Positions 1 to 6,634 are shown, counted from the stretch's first letter. The stretch is 12,037 bases of DNA from an uncultured Clostridia bacterium (GCA_947581885.1 CANPWF010000040.1:1-12037), one strand, 5' to 3'. Made by a program: numbers and translations. The notes: a model not told the origin generated them from the letters alone.

Positions 1-837
1 GCCGACGGTGGAGAGCATCCCCTCCGCCCGCATGCACGTCTCCCCCGTATGGAAGAGAAGGAAGAGCCCCGTGCCGTAGGTGATCTTCGCGCCCCCGCGG
101 GTGAGCGCGGCTTGCCCCACGAGGGCTGCCTGTTGGTCCCCCGCCACCCCCGCGACGGGGATCTTCTTCCCGCCGATCGTTGCCGTGCCGAAGCGAGCGT
201 CGCAGGGAAGAGGACGGGGAAGGGCTTCCCGCGGGATCCCGAAAAATTGTAACAGCTCCTCGTCCCAATCGAGGCGATGGATATCGAAGAGCATGGTGCG
301 CGAGGCGTTGGTGTGATCGGTGACGAACTCCCCCGTCAAGCGGAAGATGAGGAAGGTATCCACCGTGCCGAAGCAGAGCTTGTTCTCCGAAAGGAGCCTT
401 TTCGCTTCGGGGACATTGTCGAGGATCCACTTCATCTTGCTGGCGGAAAAATACGCGTCGGGCAACAGCCCCGTCCTCGCTTCGATCTTCTTTACGATCT
501 CCTTGGGGAGCGAAGCGCAGTACTCGCTCGTGCGGCGGCACTGCCATACGATCGCGGGGCAAACGGGCTTGCCCGTCTCCCTGTTCCAGCACACGACCGT
601 CTCCCGTTGGTTGGCGACACCGATGCCGACGATGTCTCCCGCGAAGTTCACGCAGTCGTTCAAACAGTACAGTGCCTTGAAGAAGATCTCGTCGGCATCC
701 TGTTCCACCCAACCGGGGTGCGGAAAGGACTGTGCCGTCTCCTGTTGGACGCGGTGGACGAACTTCCCCGCATCAAGATCGTAAACAAAGGCGCGGACGC
801 TCGTCGTGCCCGCGTCGAGTGCAATGATCGATCGCAT
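1..837 (-). CDS. glpK: Glycerol kinase (FGGY family), 3' end beyond window
   Basis: The first 279 codons are present; the usual length is about 500 residues, so roughly 220 lie outside the window. The enzyme phosphorylates glycerol to glycerol-3-phosphate with ATP in the cytoplasm. Visible motifs are the phosphate loop DAGTTSVRA (8-16), NQRET (76-80), WQCRR (98-102), AYFSASKMKW (128-137), TDHTNASRTM (173-182) and GVAGDQQAALVGQ (230-242). Residues matching the glycerol contacts of E. coli GlpK are all there: R78, E79, W98, Y129, D234 and Q235. This supports glycerol over xylulose or other FGGY substrates. The loop before GDQQ reads FGTATIGGKK and lacks the histidine that HPr phosphorylates in enterococcal and bacillar GlpK. 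Start ATG at 837 has AGAGGG just upstream. It is the third gene of a minus-strand unit, 16 bp after the macrodomain stop. Confidence 0.93.
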   Translation of the reverse strand, partial: MRSIIALDAGTTSVRAFVYDLDAGKFVHRVQQETAQSFPHPGWVEQDADEIFFKALYCLNDCVNFAGDIVGIGVANQRETVVCWNRETGKPVCPAIVWQCRRTSEYCASLPKEIVKKIEARTGLLPDAYFSASKMKWILDNVPEAKRLLSENKLCFGTVDTFLIFRLTGEFVTDHTNASRTMLFDIHRLDWDEELLQFFGIPREALPRPLPCDARFGTATIGGKKIPVAGVAGDQQAALVGQAALTRGGAKITYGTGLFLLFHTGETCMRAEGMLSTVG

Positions 838-853
838 AATTTCCCTCTTATTT

Positions 854-1702
854 TTACAGCCGCTTTAAGATCTCGCCATAAACTTGCGTATCCCGCGGGA
901 GAAAGGTGCAGAAGAGCACCTTCATCTTGCTTTTGTGCCTCATCTTCCAATTGACGACCGCCCCCGTCGCGATCTCCGCCGCCTCCCCGAAGGGGAAGTT
1001 AAACACCCCCGTCGCGATACAGCAGAAGGCGAGGGAGGAAAGCCCCTTCTCCTCGGCGAGATTGAGGCAGGAGATATACGAGGAGCGAAGGCGCATCCTG
1101 TCCTCTTCCGTCACCTCCCGCTTTACCATGGGTCCGACGGTATGGAGCACATATTTGCAGGGAAGGTTGTACGCGCGGGTGAGTTTCGCCTCGCCGCTCT
1201 CCTCTTCCCCTCCCTGCGCCGCCATGAGTTTGGCGCAGTCGTCGCGCAGTTGCATCCCCGCGCAGGAATGAATGACGTTGTCGATACAGTTGTGTTCGGG
1301 GAGGAAGCACCCAAGCAGCGTATCGTTCGCCGCGTTGACGATCCCGTCGACTTTCAAGCGGGTGATGTCCCCCTCCCACAGCCCGATCCCGAGCTCGTTG
1401 AAGGAGAGCGCGGAGGCAGGCACAATGCCCCGCTCCGTCGTCTCCGTCCAGAGGAGTTCGTCCTGCACTTTGAGGATGTCGGACGGGATGGGGAGAGGCA
1501 TCCGTTGGTTCATATACCCGCGGACGAGCTTGCGCTTTTTTTCAAACGACGCGCTGAACGCCGCGATCATCCCCTGTTCGCGCAGGAGAAATTTCAAGAG
1601 TTCGTCGCACGCTTTCCCCTTCTCCTCTCCGCTCAAAACCTCGGGGCGCGGATAGGGAGAAAGGGAGATGACCTTTTCCGTCTCGGTGAGGGAGAGCCCC
1701 AT
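854..1702 (-). CDS. Zinc-dependent macrodomain protein-ADP-ribose hydrolase
   Basis: The protein has 282 residues, close to the 260-270 typical of the zinc-macrodomain family, whose members remove ADP-ribose from proteins. An N-terminal helical region (about 1-100) precedes the macrodomain (about 103-282). Visible motifs are GDITRL (111-116), VNAAN (122-126), the Cys-x4-His-x-Cys zinc site in GCFLPEHNC (C132, H137, C139), HTVGP (187-191) and the phosphate-binding loop ATGVFNFPFG (230-239). The zinc site separates it from the common MacroD type. Known relatives sit in operons with SirTM, GcvH-L and lipoate ligase; none of these is seen here. The neighbour is an aconitase-family protein instead. 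ATG at 1702 overlaps the upstream stop in a TGATG junction, so translation is probably coupled. The family call is firm; the substrate is unknown. Confidence 0.9.
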   Translation of the reverse strand: MGLSLTETEKVISLSPYPRPEVLSGEEKGKACDELLKFLLREQGMIAAFSASFEKKRKLVRGYMNQRMPLPIPSDILKVQDELLWTETTERGIVPASALSFNELGIGLWEGDITRLKVDGIVNAANDTLLGCFLPEHNCIDNVIHSCAGMQLRDDCAKLMAAQGGEEESGEAKLTRAYNLPCKYVLHTVGPMVKREVTEEDRMRLRSSYISCLNLAEEKGLSSLAFCCIATGVFNFPFGEAAEIATGAVVNWKMRHKSKMKVLFCTFLPRDTQVYGEILKRL

Positions 1703-3687
1703 CAGCGGGCCCTCCGAAGCCGATTCAAATATCCGCCCGCAAGGAGCAATTGCCGCTCTTCGGGCGAGAAAGTGCCGAGGGTGAGCGCGACATCCCGCTG
1801 TTTTCCCTTGGAGAAATGATGGGCGACGACGCGTTCATCGCCGCGGGCGACGGCATCCTTGATGCCCTCGATGTAGAGATAGTCGCCCACCGCAAAGTCG
1901 GGCTTCTCGCAGAGGAAGGGCAAAATGCCTTGGCGGACGAGGGCGGAACGGAAATCGCCGAGATATTCGGTGCACACCGTCGCAACCCCGCCGAGCACCT
2001 TGAGGGCGAGTGCCGCTCTGCCTTCCCCCTCCGTCTTTTTGGAGAGGACCGCGCTCCCGAGCACCGCCCCTTCGGAGGGCACGAACCCGCCGAGGGCGTT
2101 CAGGACTTCCTCGGGAAGTCCCGACGCTTTCCGCGCCTCTTCCTGCGAGCGCACCTTCCACGCGCGGAACACACAGCCCGTATCCTTCTTCATGAGAAGT
2201 TGTGAGGCAAATTTTTCGAGATCGGCAGTCCCGCATTCGGCGGGAAGCAGGTCTGCGCTCTTCAAGGCCGCGTCCGAACACTTGGAGACGATCTGAATGA
2301 GCACGTCGTCGGGAAGTCCCGCTTGGGCGGGGAAGTCCGAAGAGATGTTCTCCGATACGGCGAGCTCCCCTTCGGGTTCGGCGGCGAAGGTTTTCACATG
2401 CTCGTACGCACCGAACGAGAGGCGGGGCTTTTTGAGGCGAAGAGCACCGCCGCCCATGGCGGAGACGATCTTCCCCTCTTTCGCCGAAGCGGCGATCGAG
2501 CGAGCGTCCATGAGGAACGCCCCCTCTTTCAGCATGCTTTCGTCGTCGCAGAGGACGTTCCCGTGCGGAACGGGCGAACCTATCCCCACGCCCGCGTCCG
2601 AGAGAGCCGAAAGATAGCCGCCGTCCGCCAACGCCCCGAGCACGGGGAGAGAGCGGGGACAGACGGTGAGTTCGGCATTCACCCCGCCGCGGGCGATCTC
2701 GGCGCATTCGGCGAGCGTTTCAAAGGTCCCGTCCGAAATCGCGCCCTTCGATACGGCAGGCTGTTCTTCCTTCGGAAATTCCGAAAGGGTACGGATGTCG
2801 GCGGGCTCCTCCGAGAGCGCGAGCATGGGCTCCACGCGGGAAAGGTCGACGGTCATCCCCTTCGAATAGAAGGCGGGCTGGACGGGGTGCAGTTCCTTGA
2901 AATCCTTTTCCCGTCCGCGGGCTTTCAGAAATTCCTGCGTGCGAGCGTCCGTCTCCCACACGGTGGAAGCGCAGCCCGTCGCCGCGAGCATCCCGTCGAG
3001 GGAGCCGCGAAGATCCATGGAGAGATGAGGGACGGCGGGCCCGACGAATTCGAGCACACAGCCCTTCAAGAACCCGTTCGCGGTCGCCTTCACGATGGAG
3101 AGCGCGATATCCCGCGCCCCCACCCCGCGGCGGAGTTTCCCCTTCAAATACACCGCGACGACTTCGGGAGAAGAGACGGAAGCCGCCCGCCCCGTCACGA
3201 GTTCGGCGAGGGCGTAGCCGTCAACGGAGAAGGAGAGCACGCCGACCGCGCCCAACCTGAGCGAGGGATCGGACGTAACATAGACCTGCCCGCACTTCGC
3301 AACGCGATCGAGAAGGAATTCGCGGACGGAAGAGATGTGCGGGGGAACGTACGTCCCGCCGTATTTTTTCGCCGCGGAGAGGAGGAAGTCGTTCACTTCC
3401 CGCGAAGAAGCGTCTTTTCTTCCGCCGAAGAGAACGGGCAGAGGGAACTTCTCCACACCGCATGCGCGGGCGGTCCGAACGATGTCCACACAGCCGTCGC
3501 CCTCCGAAAAATACCCGTCCGCCGAAAGTTTGGGCTCGTCGCCCTTGCCGCCGTGCGCCTTCATGAGCTTGTACGTCACAGTGTTCTTCTCGGCGACGGA
3601 CTTCTTGTCCGATGTCATAAAGGCTTGCGCTTCCTTCACGAGACGCCCTTCCGCCAGATAGACACCCTGTCGAATGAGTTTGACCAT
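1702..3687 (-). CDS. Aconitase-family hydratase (YbhJ-like) lacking Fe-S cysteines
   Basis: The protein has 661 residues and resembles the YbhJ-like hydratase branch of the aconitase superfamily, which is about 750 residues long. Family-like stretches are VDIVRTARACGVEKFPLPV (67-85), KKYGGTYVPPH (107-117), VLEFVGPAVPHLSMDLRGS (211-229), LMDARSIAA (392-400), and a swivel-like C-terminus FRSALVRQGILPF (579-591) followed by GDYLYIEGI (601-609). Expected active-site pieces are missing. The SDSHT-type motif reads SDPSL (139-143). No Cys-x2-Cys pair exists anywhere, and the GPC segment aligns with GSPVPHG (370-376). Catalysis by a 4Fe-4S cluster therefore looks impossible, so this is likely a repurposed or dead fold. 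I chose the ATG at 3687 because AAAGGAGGG lies 5 bp upstream. The in-frame ATG at 3714 overlaps the -10 box, upstream of the transcription start. Confidence 0.75.
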   Translation of the reverse strand: MVKLIRQGVYLAEGRLVKEAQAFMTSDKKSVAEKNTVTYKLMKAHGGKGDEPKLSADGYFSEGDGCVDIVRTARACGVEKFPLPVLFGGRKDASSREVNDFLLSAAKKYGGTYVPPHISSVREFLLDRVAKCGQVYVTSDPSLRLGAVGVLSFSVDGYALAELVTGRAASVSSPEVVAVYLKGKLRRGVGARDIALSIVKATANGFLKGCVLEFVGPAVPHLSMDLRGSLDGMLAATGCASTVWETDARTQEFLKARGREKDFKELHPVQPAFYSKGMTVDLSRVEPMLALSEEPADIRTLSEFPKEEQPAVSKGAISDGTFETLAECAEIARGGVNAELTVCPRSLPVLGALADGGYLSALSDAGVGIGSPVPHGNVLCDDESMLKEGAFLMDARSIAASAKEGKIVSAMGGGALRLKKPRLSFGAYEHVKTFAAEPEGELAVSENISSDFPAQAGLPDDVLIQIVSKCSDAALKSADLLPAECGTADLEKFASQLLMKKDTGCVFRAWKVRSQEEARKASGLPEEVLNALGGFVPSEGAVLGSAVLSKKTEGEGRAALALKVLGGVATVCTEYLGDFRSALVRQGILPFLCEKPDFAVGDYLYIEGIKDAVARGDERVVAHHFSKGKQRDVALTLGTFSPEERQLLLAGGYLNRLRRAR

Positions 3688-3712
3688 AGTTCCCTCCTTT
3701 GTTTTCGTCCCC

Positions 3713-3741
3713 ATTATACCCGATTTGTGAAATTATTTCAA
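3713..3741 (-). promoter_or_regulatory. Sigma-70-like promoter of the hydratase-macrodomain-glpK unit
   Basis: Read on the minus strand: -35 TTGAAA (3736-3741), a 17-bp spacer, and a perfect -10 TATAAT (3713-3718). Transcription would start near 3706, giving a leader of about 20 nt that contains the AAAGGAGGG ribosome binding site of the first gene. Confidence 0.8.
3728..3740. promoter_or_regulatory. Candidate operator palindrome TGAAATTATTTCA
   Basis: A perfect 13-bp inverted repeat (TGAAAT-T-ATTTCA) overlaps the -35 box and spacer of the hydratase-unit promoter. This is where a repressor would typically block RNA polymerase. No regulator gene is visible nearby. It is short and AT-rich, so chance is possible. 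Confidence 0.35.
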
Positions 3742-3780
3742 GCGACTTTCCCGAGTGTTTTACAAAAATCTCCGAAATCA

Positions 3781-3809
3781 TTGCTTTTTGCGGAAATTTG
3801 CGCTATACT
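3781..3809 (+). promoter_or_regulatory. Promoter of the PH-like gene, predicting a leaderless mRNA
   Basis: TTGCTT (3781-3786), a 17-bp spacer, TATACT (3804-3809), then exactly six bases before the A of the ATG at 3816. The predicted start point is the start codon itself, and there is no Shine-Dalgarno sequence. It shares TTGCTTT and GCTATACTTA with the Fic gene promoter at 11181-11209. Confidence 0.75.
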
Positions 3810-3815
3810 TACGGC

Positions 3816-4349
3816 ATGGAAGAAAATCAAACACCCAAGGACAACGAAACCCCCGAGGAATTTCCCGATAAAGTTTACCCCTTCCGCTTCTCCTCCGCCA
3901 TGCTCGCCGTGCTCATTCTTCTGCTCGCGCTCTGCGCCGCGGGCTTCGGGATCACGACGTGGCAGTTCCTCGGATTTCTCAGAGGCGGCGAATTGGGCTC
4001 CGTTTACGAATGGCTCAAATATATCCTCCTCTATCTCGTGAGTCTGCTCCTCGCCGTGCTCGTCGTCGCCATGCTCATCCGCTCGCGCTATACGGTCACG
4101 TCTAAGGAACTCATCCTGCGCTTCGGGCTCATTCGCTCCAAGTACGCGCTCAAAAGCATCTTCTCGGTAAAGCTATTCAAGAGTACGGGGAAACTCACCG
4201 TCTACTTCGACGATTTCAAGACGAAATATATGGTGATCGTGGTGAAGGAAGAGTGGTACGACGACTTCATCCAGACCCTCCTCGAACGAAACGGGCACAT
4301 GGAGATCGACTTCTCCCCCGAGGAGACCAACAAAAAGGACCCCGAATAA
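3816..4349 (+). CDS. Membrane-anchored PH-like protein (YyaB-like bacterial PH domain)
   Basis: The protein has 177 residues. It has a charged cytoplasmic-type N-terminus (1-24), two hydrophobic segments (about 27-52 and 67-88), and a soluble part (about 91-160). The soluble part, including SRYTVTSKELILRFGLIRSK and the KYALKSIFSVKL strand, resembles the YyaB-like bacterial PH domain. Such proteins have no established enzymatic role; a membrane-linked binding or scaffolding function is the usual guess. The acidic, lysine-rich tail (161-177) is unlikely to be folded. The reading frame is open upstream to 3699, but ATG 3816 is preferred because it sits at the predicted +1 of the promoter and the upstream frame would be untranscribed. 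A terminator follows directly, so the gene is monocistronic. The domain call is moderately sure; the function is unknown. Confidence 0.75.
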   Translation: MEENQTPKDNETPEEFPDKVYPFRFSSAMLAVLILLLALCAAGFGITTWQFLGFLRGGELGSVYEWLKYILLYLVSLLLAVLVVAMLIRSRYTVTSKELILRFGLIRSKYALKSIFSVKLFKSTGKLTVYFDDFKTKYMVIVVKEEWYDDFIQTLLERNGHMEIDFSPEETNKKDPE

Positions 4350-4360
4350 CCAAACAAAAT

Positions 4361-4392
4361 GCCTCCGCGGCTTATGCGGGGGCAATTTTTTT
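4361..4392 (+). terminator. Rho-independent terminator after the PH-like gene
   Basis: Stem GCCTCCGC / GCGGGGGC (one G-T wobble) with a 7-nt loop, followed by AATTTTTTT, 11 bp after the stop codon. On the minus strand the same hairpin is followed by ATTTTGTTT, so it may also stop transcription of the converging dehydrogenase gene. Confidence 0.85.
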
Positions 4393-4413
4393 GAGACGTA
4401 AAATTTGATTCGA

Positions 4414-4431
4414 TCGGGGAAATTTCCCCGA
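4414..4431. repeat. 18-bp perfect palindrome between convergent genes
   Basis: TCGGGGAAATTTCCCCGA reads identically on both strands and lies between two converging genes, 29 bp past the end of the dehydrogenase. It could help terminate the minus-strand transcript, though only a short T-rich run (ATTTT) follows it there. Its role is unproven. Confidence 0.4.
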
Positions 4432-4459
4432 AAAGGATTTCGGAGCGATTTCCGATCTT

Positions 4460-5254
4460 TCACGCGAAGAAGTCCTTCTCCGTCCTCTTCCAGATGCGGG
4501 CGATCGCTCTCTCCCTCAAACTCGGCGGCAGCAGACGGGTGAAAAAGAGAATGCACCGATTCCCCCACCCCACCGTCTTTTTGCGGCGGTTGTGCTTCAC
4601 CTCTTTGAGAGAAACTTTCGCGACCTTCCGCGGCGAACAGACGGAGATCTTCCCGAACGCCCCGTGCGACGAAATGTTCTCGACGATATCCTTGCGCGTG
4701 GGGACGCTCCCGGGGCGCACGCAGGTCACCTTCGCCCGCCCTTTGAGCTCATGGCGAAGGGCGATCGAGAAATGTTCGAGGGCTCTCTTCGTCGCACTGT
4801 ACAGCGCGAAATAGGGCATCGGAAAGACCCCCGAAACGCTTCCCACCGTCAGGATCTCCGTATTTCCGTCGAGAGAAGAGCGGGAGAGAACTTCGCGGAT
4901 GAGAGAGACCGCCCCCTCGAAATTCGCCCTCGTCTGCATGAGGATCCGCTTCTCGTCGTACTTTTCGAACGCCATCTGCGTATCCACGCCCGCCACGTAC
5001 ACGAGCCGCTTGAAGGTGATGTGCTCCTCCTCGAAATGCCGATAAAGCGCGAGGCGGCTCTCTTCGCTTTGAAGATCGCAGGGAAAAGTGCGCACTTCGA
5101 GCGCGGGGAATCTTTCTTTCAGAGAGAAAGCGAGGGCGCGGAGCCGTTCTTCGCTCCGACCCGTACAAAAGAGGGGTTCCTGTCTTTCCGCCAATACTTC
5201 GCAGAACGCCCCGCCGATCCCCCCGCACGCTCCCGTGATCAACGTATATTCCAT
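4460..5254 (-). CDS. Short-chain dehydrogenase/reductase (SDR family)
   Basis: The protein has 264 residues with a classical Rossmann-fold SDR layout: nucleotide-binding TGACGGIG (7-14), Asp60 in CDLQ, AGVD (88-91) in place of NNAG, catalytic Asn111, Ser139 (GSVSG), and Tyr152-x3-Lys156 in YSATK, then RPGSVPT (180-186). The full catalytic tetrad is present, so it should be an active NAD(P)-dependent oxidoreductase; the substrate cannot be read from sequence. The C-terminus (about 222-264) is basic and partly hydrophobic (CILFFTRLLPPSLRERAIARI), which may favour a membrane surface. It stands alone, converging with the PH-like gene. ATG 5254 has no Shine-Dalgarno and lies six bases after the -10 box, so the transcript is predicted to be leaderless. 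Confidence 0.9.
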   Translation of the reverse strand: MEYTLITGACGGIGGAFCEVLAERQEPLFCTGRSEERLRALAFSLKERFPALEVRTFPCDLQSEESRLALYRHFEEEHITFKRLVYVAGVDTQMAFEKYDEKRILMQTRANFEGAVSLIREVLSRSSLDGNTEILTVGSVSGVFPMPYFALYSATKRALEHFSIALRHELKGRAKVTCVRPGSVPTRKDIVENISSHGAFGKISVCSPRKVAKVSLKEVKHNRRKKTVGWGNRCILFFTRLLPPSLRERAIARIWKRTEKDFFA

Positions 5255-5260
5255 GAGACT

Positions 5261-5289
5261 ATCTTACCCCCGTTGCGCGAAAAAAGCAA
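5261..5289 (-). promoter_or_regulatory. Promoter of the SDR gene, predicting a leaderless mRNA
   Basis: Read on the minus strand: TTGCTT (5284-5289), a 17-bp spacer, TAAGAT (5261-5266), then six bases AGTCTC and the start ATG at 5254. The geometry is identical to the promoter at 3781-3809. No ribosome binding site can exist in the mRNA if this promoter is used. Confidence 0.7.
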
Positions 5290-5377
5290 GCGGTTTTTCG
5301 TTTTCCTCAAAAATCAGGCGGAAAGTTCTATTTCCCCCTCTTCGAAAAAAAGATTTTTGAAAGACGTTTGAAATCGG

Positions 5378-5406
5378 TTGCGTTTTTCTCCCGATTCGTG
5401 TACAAT
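5378..5406 (+). promoter_or_regulatory. Promoter of tRNA-Ser
   Basis: TTGCGT (5378-5383), a 17-bp spacer, TACAAT (5401-5406). The start point would be near 5413, a few bases before the mature 5' end of the tRNA. Confidence 0.75.
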
Positions 5407-5415
5407 AGAGCCGTT

Positions 5416-5505
5416 GCAGAGATGGCGGAGCGGTCGAACGCGCACGATTCGAAATCGTGTGATGCAGGGATGTATCCGTGGGTTCGAATCCCACTCTCTG
5501 CGCCA
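5416..5505 (+). tRNA. tRNA-Ser (anticodon CGA)
   Basis: The gene is 90 nt long. The acceptor stem is GCAGAGA / TCTCTGC (7 bp). The anticodon stem is CACGA / TCGTG around the loop TTCGAAA, giving anticodon CGA, which reads UCG serine codons. A long variable arm is typical of class II serine tRNAs. The T arm is GTGGG-TTCGAAT-CCCAC, with discriminator G and an encoded CCA end. Confidence 0.97.
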
Positions 5506-5540
5506 AGCGGGACGCAAGTTGAACTTGCGTCCCGCTTTTT
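5506..5540 (+). terminator. Terminator of tRNA-Ser
   Basis: A 13-bp perfect stem AGCGGGACGCAAG / CTTGCGTCCCGCT with a 5-nt loop is followed by a T run. It begins at the base after the tRNA CCA. Confidence 0.92.
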
Positions 5541-5541
5541 G

Positions 5542-5546
5542 TTTAC
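5542..5546 (+). repeat. Possible target-site duplication (left copy, TTTAC)
   Basis: TTTAC abuts the left inverted repeat of the IS element and recurs right after the right inverted repeat at 6635-6639. IS30 elements usually duplicate 2-4 bp, so 5 bp is slightly long; chance or an extra matching base is possible. Confidence 0.4.
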
Positions 5547-5573
5547 GGTGAATTATACTATCAAGTGCAACAG
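5547..5573 (+). repeat. IS30 left terminal inverted repeat
   Basis: 27 bp, matching the reverse complement of 6608-6634 at 20 of 27 positions. The perfect inner block is AAGTGCAACAG and the outer block is GTGAATT. Confidence 0.75.
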
Positions 5574-5609
5574 GTGAGATAAAAAAGTAGTTCAAACGGA
5601 AGTCTGTGT

Positions 5610-5615
5610 TATAAT
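5610..5615 (+). promoter_or_regulatory. -10 box of the transposase promoter
   Basis: A perfect TATAAT lies 38 bp before the transposase ATG. I see no convincing -35 hexamer at the right distance. The ribosome binding site AAGGAG is at 5643-5647. Confidence 0.5.
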
Positions 5616-5653
5616 AGAGCTGCGAAACAAAACCATAACACAAGGAGATCCGA

Positions 5654-6620
5654 ATGAACTACCATCATCTTACCATAGGAGAGCGCGCTTGTCTACGAAA
5701 ATACTATAATGAAGGGCTAAGTTTTCGCAAAATTGCAGAATTGTTGGGGCGAAGTCCGAGTACGATTTCCCGTGAGATCGGCAGGAACTATACTCATCGG
5801 TATGAATATAACACCTATTATCCCCACACGGCACAGAAGAAGTATATGTTCCGCAGAACGTTTTGCCACCGAGGAATGTTTTGGGAAAAGGAAGTCACGG
5901 ATTATATCACGGAGAAGTTATCCTTGACATGGTCACCCGAACAAATCTCAAAAACCCCGTGTGAGTTAAAGATGCCTTCTTTTAAGACGATCTACCGTTG
6001 GCTTTATGAGGGATATGTGGCGAAGGGAGATGTAAAGAAACTGCGAAGGAAGGGAAAGACGAGGAAACGGCTCGGGAACGGCGGAAGGTTCACGACGGGG
6101 AAGAGCATACGGAAAAGAGATAAGAGTGTATACACACGAAAAGAGTTCGGACATTGGGAAGCGGATACGGTGGTGAGCGGGCAAGGGAAGAGCAAAGCAT
6201 GTTTTGCAACGCTTGCAGAGAGAAAAACGAGGTTTTACATTGCAATTAAGATTCCGAACAGAAACGGGGAAACGATGGCGAAGGCAGTGATTACCGCGCT
6301 ATCCCAACTTCCCCAAGGGGGCAGTAAAGACGATTACTTGTGACCGAGGGAGCGAGTTTTCCCATTGGAGAGAGATAGAAGAGGCATTGCATTGTTCCGT
6401 CTACTTTGCCGATCCTTATTGTGCATGGCAGAAGGGAACGAATGAAAACCTAAATGGATTGCTACGGGAATTCTATCCCAAAGGACGGGATCTTTCTCGT
6501 GTGAGCGACAAAACCCTAAAAAAGAATCTGGCGTTTCTCAACGCCAGACCCAAAAAAATCCTTCTCTTCCAAACTCCACAGAGTTTGTTTGAACAAAATC
6601 TCAAAAACTGTTGCACTTAG
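5654..6620 (+). pseudogene. IS30 transposase, frameshifted by one extra G
   Basis: DDE transposase that would be 321 residues if intact. The N-terminal helix-turn-helix (about 1-45: LTIGERACLRKYYNEGLSFR, then GRSPSTISREI) binds the IS ends. The first catalytic Asp is in FGHWEADTVV (D171). Frame one ends at a TGA closing at 6343, giving 229 residues. The second Asp (TCDRGSEF, GAC 6342-6344) and the catalytic Glu (GTNENLNG, GAA 6444-6446) are in the next frame, which closes at TAG 6618-6620 inside the right inverted repeat. The break maps to the run of five Gs at 6317-6321; removing one G restores Q-G-A-V-K-T-I-T-C-D. The shift is in the +1 sense, not the usual -1 programmed shift of some IS families, so this is decay or a read error. 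Confidence 0.88.
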
Positions 6621-6634
6621 TTTGACAATTCACT
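6608..6634 (-). repeat. IS30 right terminal inverted repeat
   Basis: Partner of 5547-5573, with 20 of 27 positions matching when read on the minus strand. It contains the stop codon of the transposase reading frame. Confidence 0.75.

Larger units (their letters stand above)
5547..6634 (+). mobile_element. IS30-family insertion sequence, about 1,088 bp
   Basis: The ends are defined by imperfect terminal inverted repeats and by TTTAC on both flanks. One transposase gene, in two frames, fills the element. Size and the transposase motifs fit the IS30 family. The element landed immediately downstream of the tRNA-Ser terminator. It is visibly more AT-rich than its neighbours, consistent with recent horizontal arrival. 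The transposase is frameshifted, so this copy is probably not autonomous unless the extra G is a sequencing error. Confidence 0.85.

Noticed and set aside
3688..3714. Upstream ATG at 3714 as the hydratase start
   Set aside because: It overlaps the TATAAT box, upstream of the predicted transcription start. The ATG at 3687 has the strong AAAGGAGGG site.
3699..3815. Longer N-terminus for the PH-like protein
   Set aside because: It would read through the divergent promoter region and start upstream of the predicted +1; the extra residues look non-coding.
2323..4041. Long plus-strand open frame of 572 codons opposite the hydratase gene
   Set aside because: Arg/His/Gly-rich composition typical of antisense frames in GC-rich DNA. 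It lies over a well-recognised gene, crosses its promoter, and overlaps the PH-like gene in another frame.
5416..5505. tRNA-Ser as the attachment site of an integrated island
   Set aside because: No integrase gene and no repeat of the tRNA 3' end elsewhere in the window.
6317..6346. Programmed frameshift in the IS30 transposase
   Set aside because: The needed shift is +1 and the site has no usual -1 slippery heptamer; IS30 transposases are normally single-frame.
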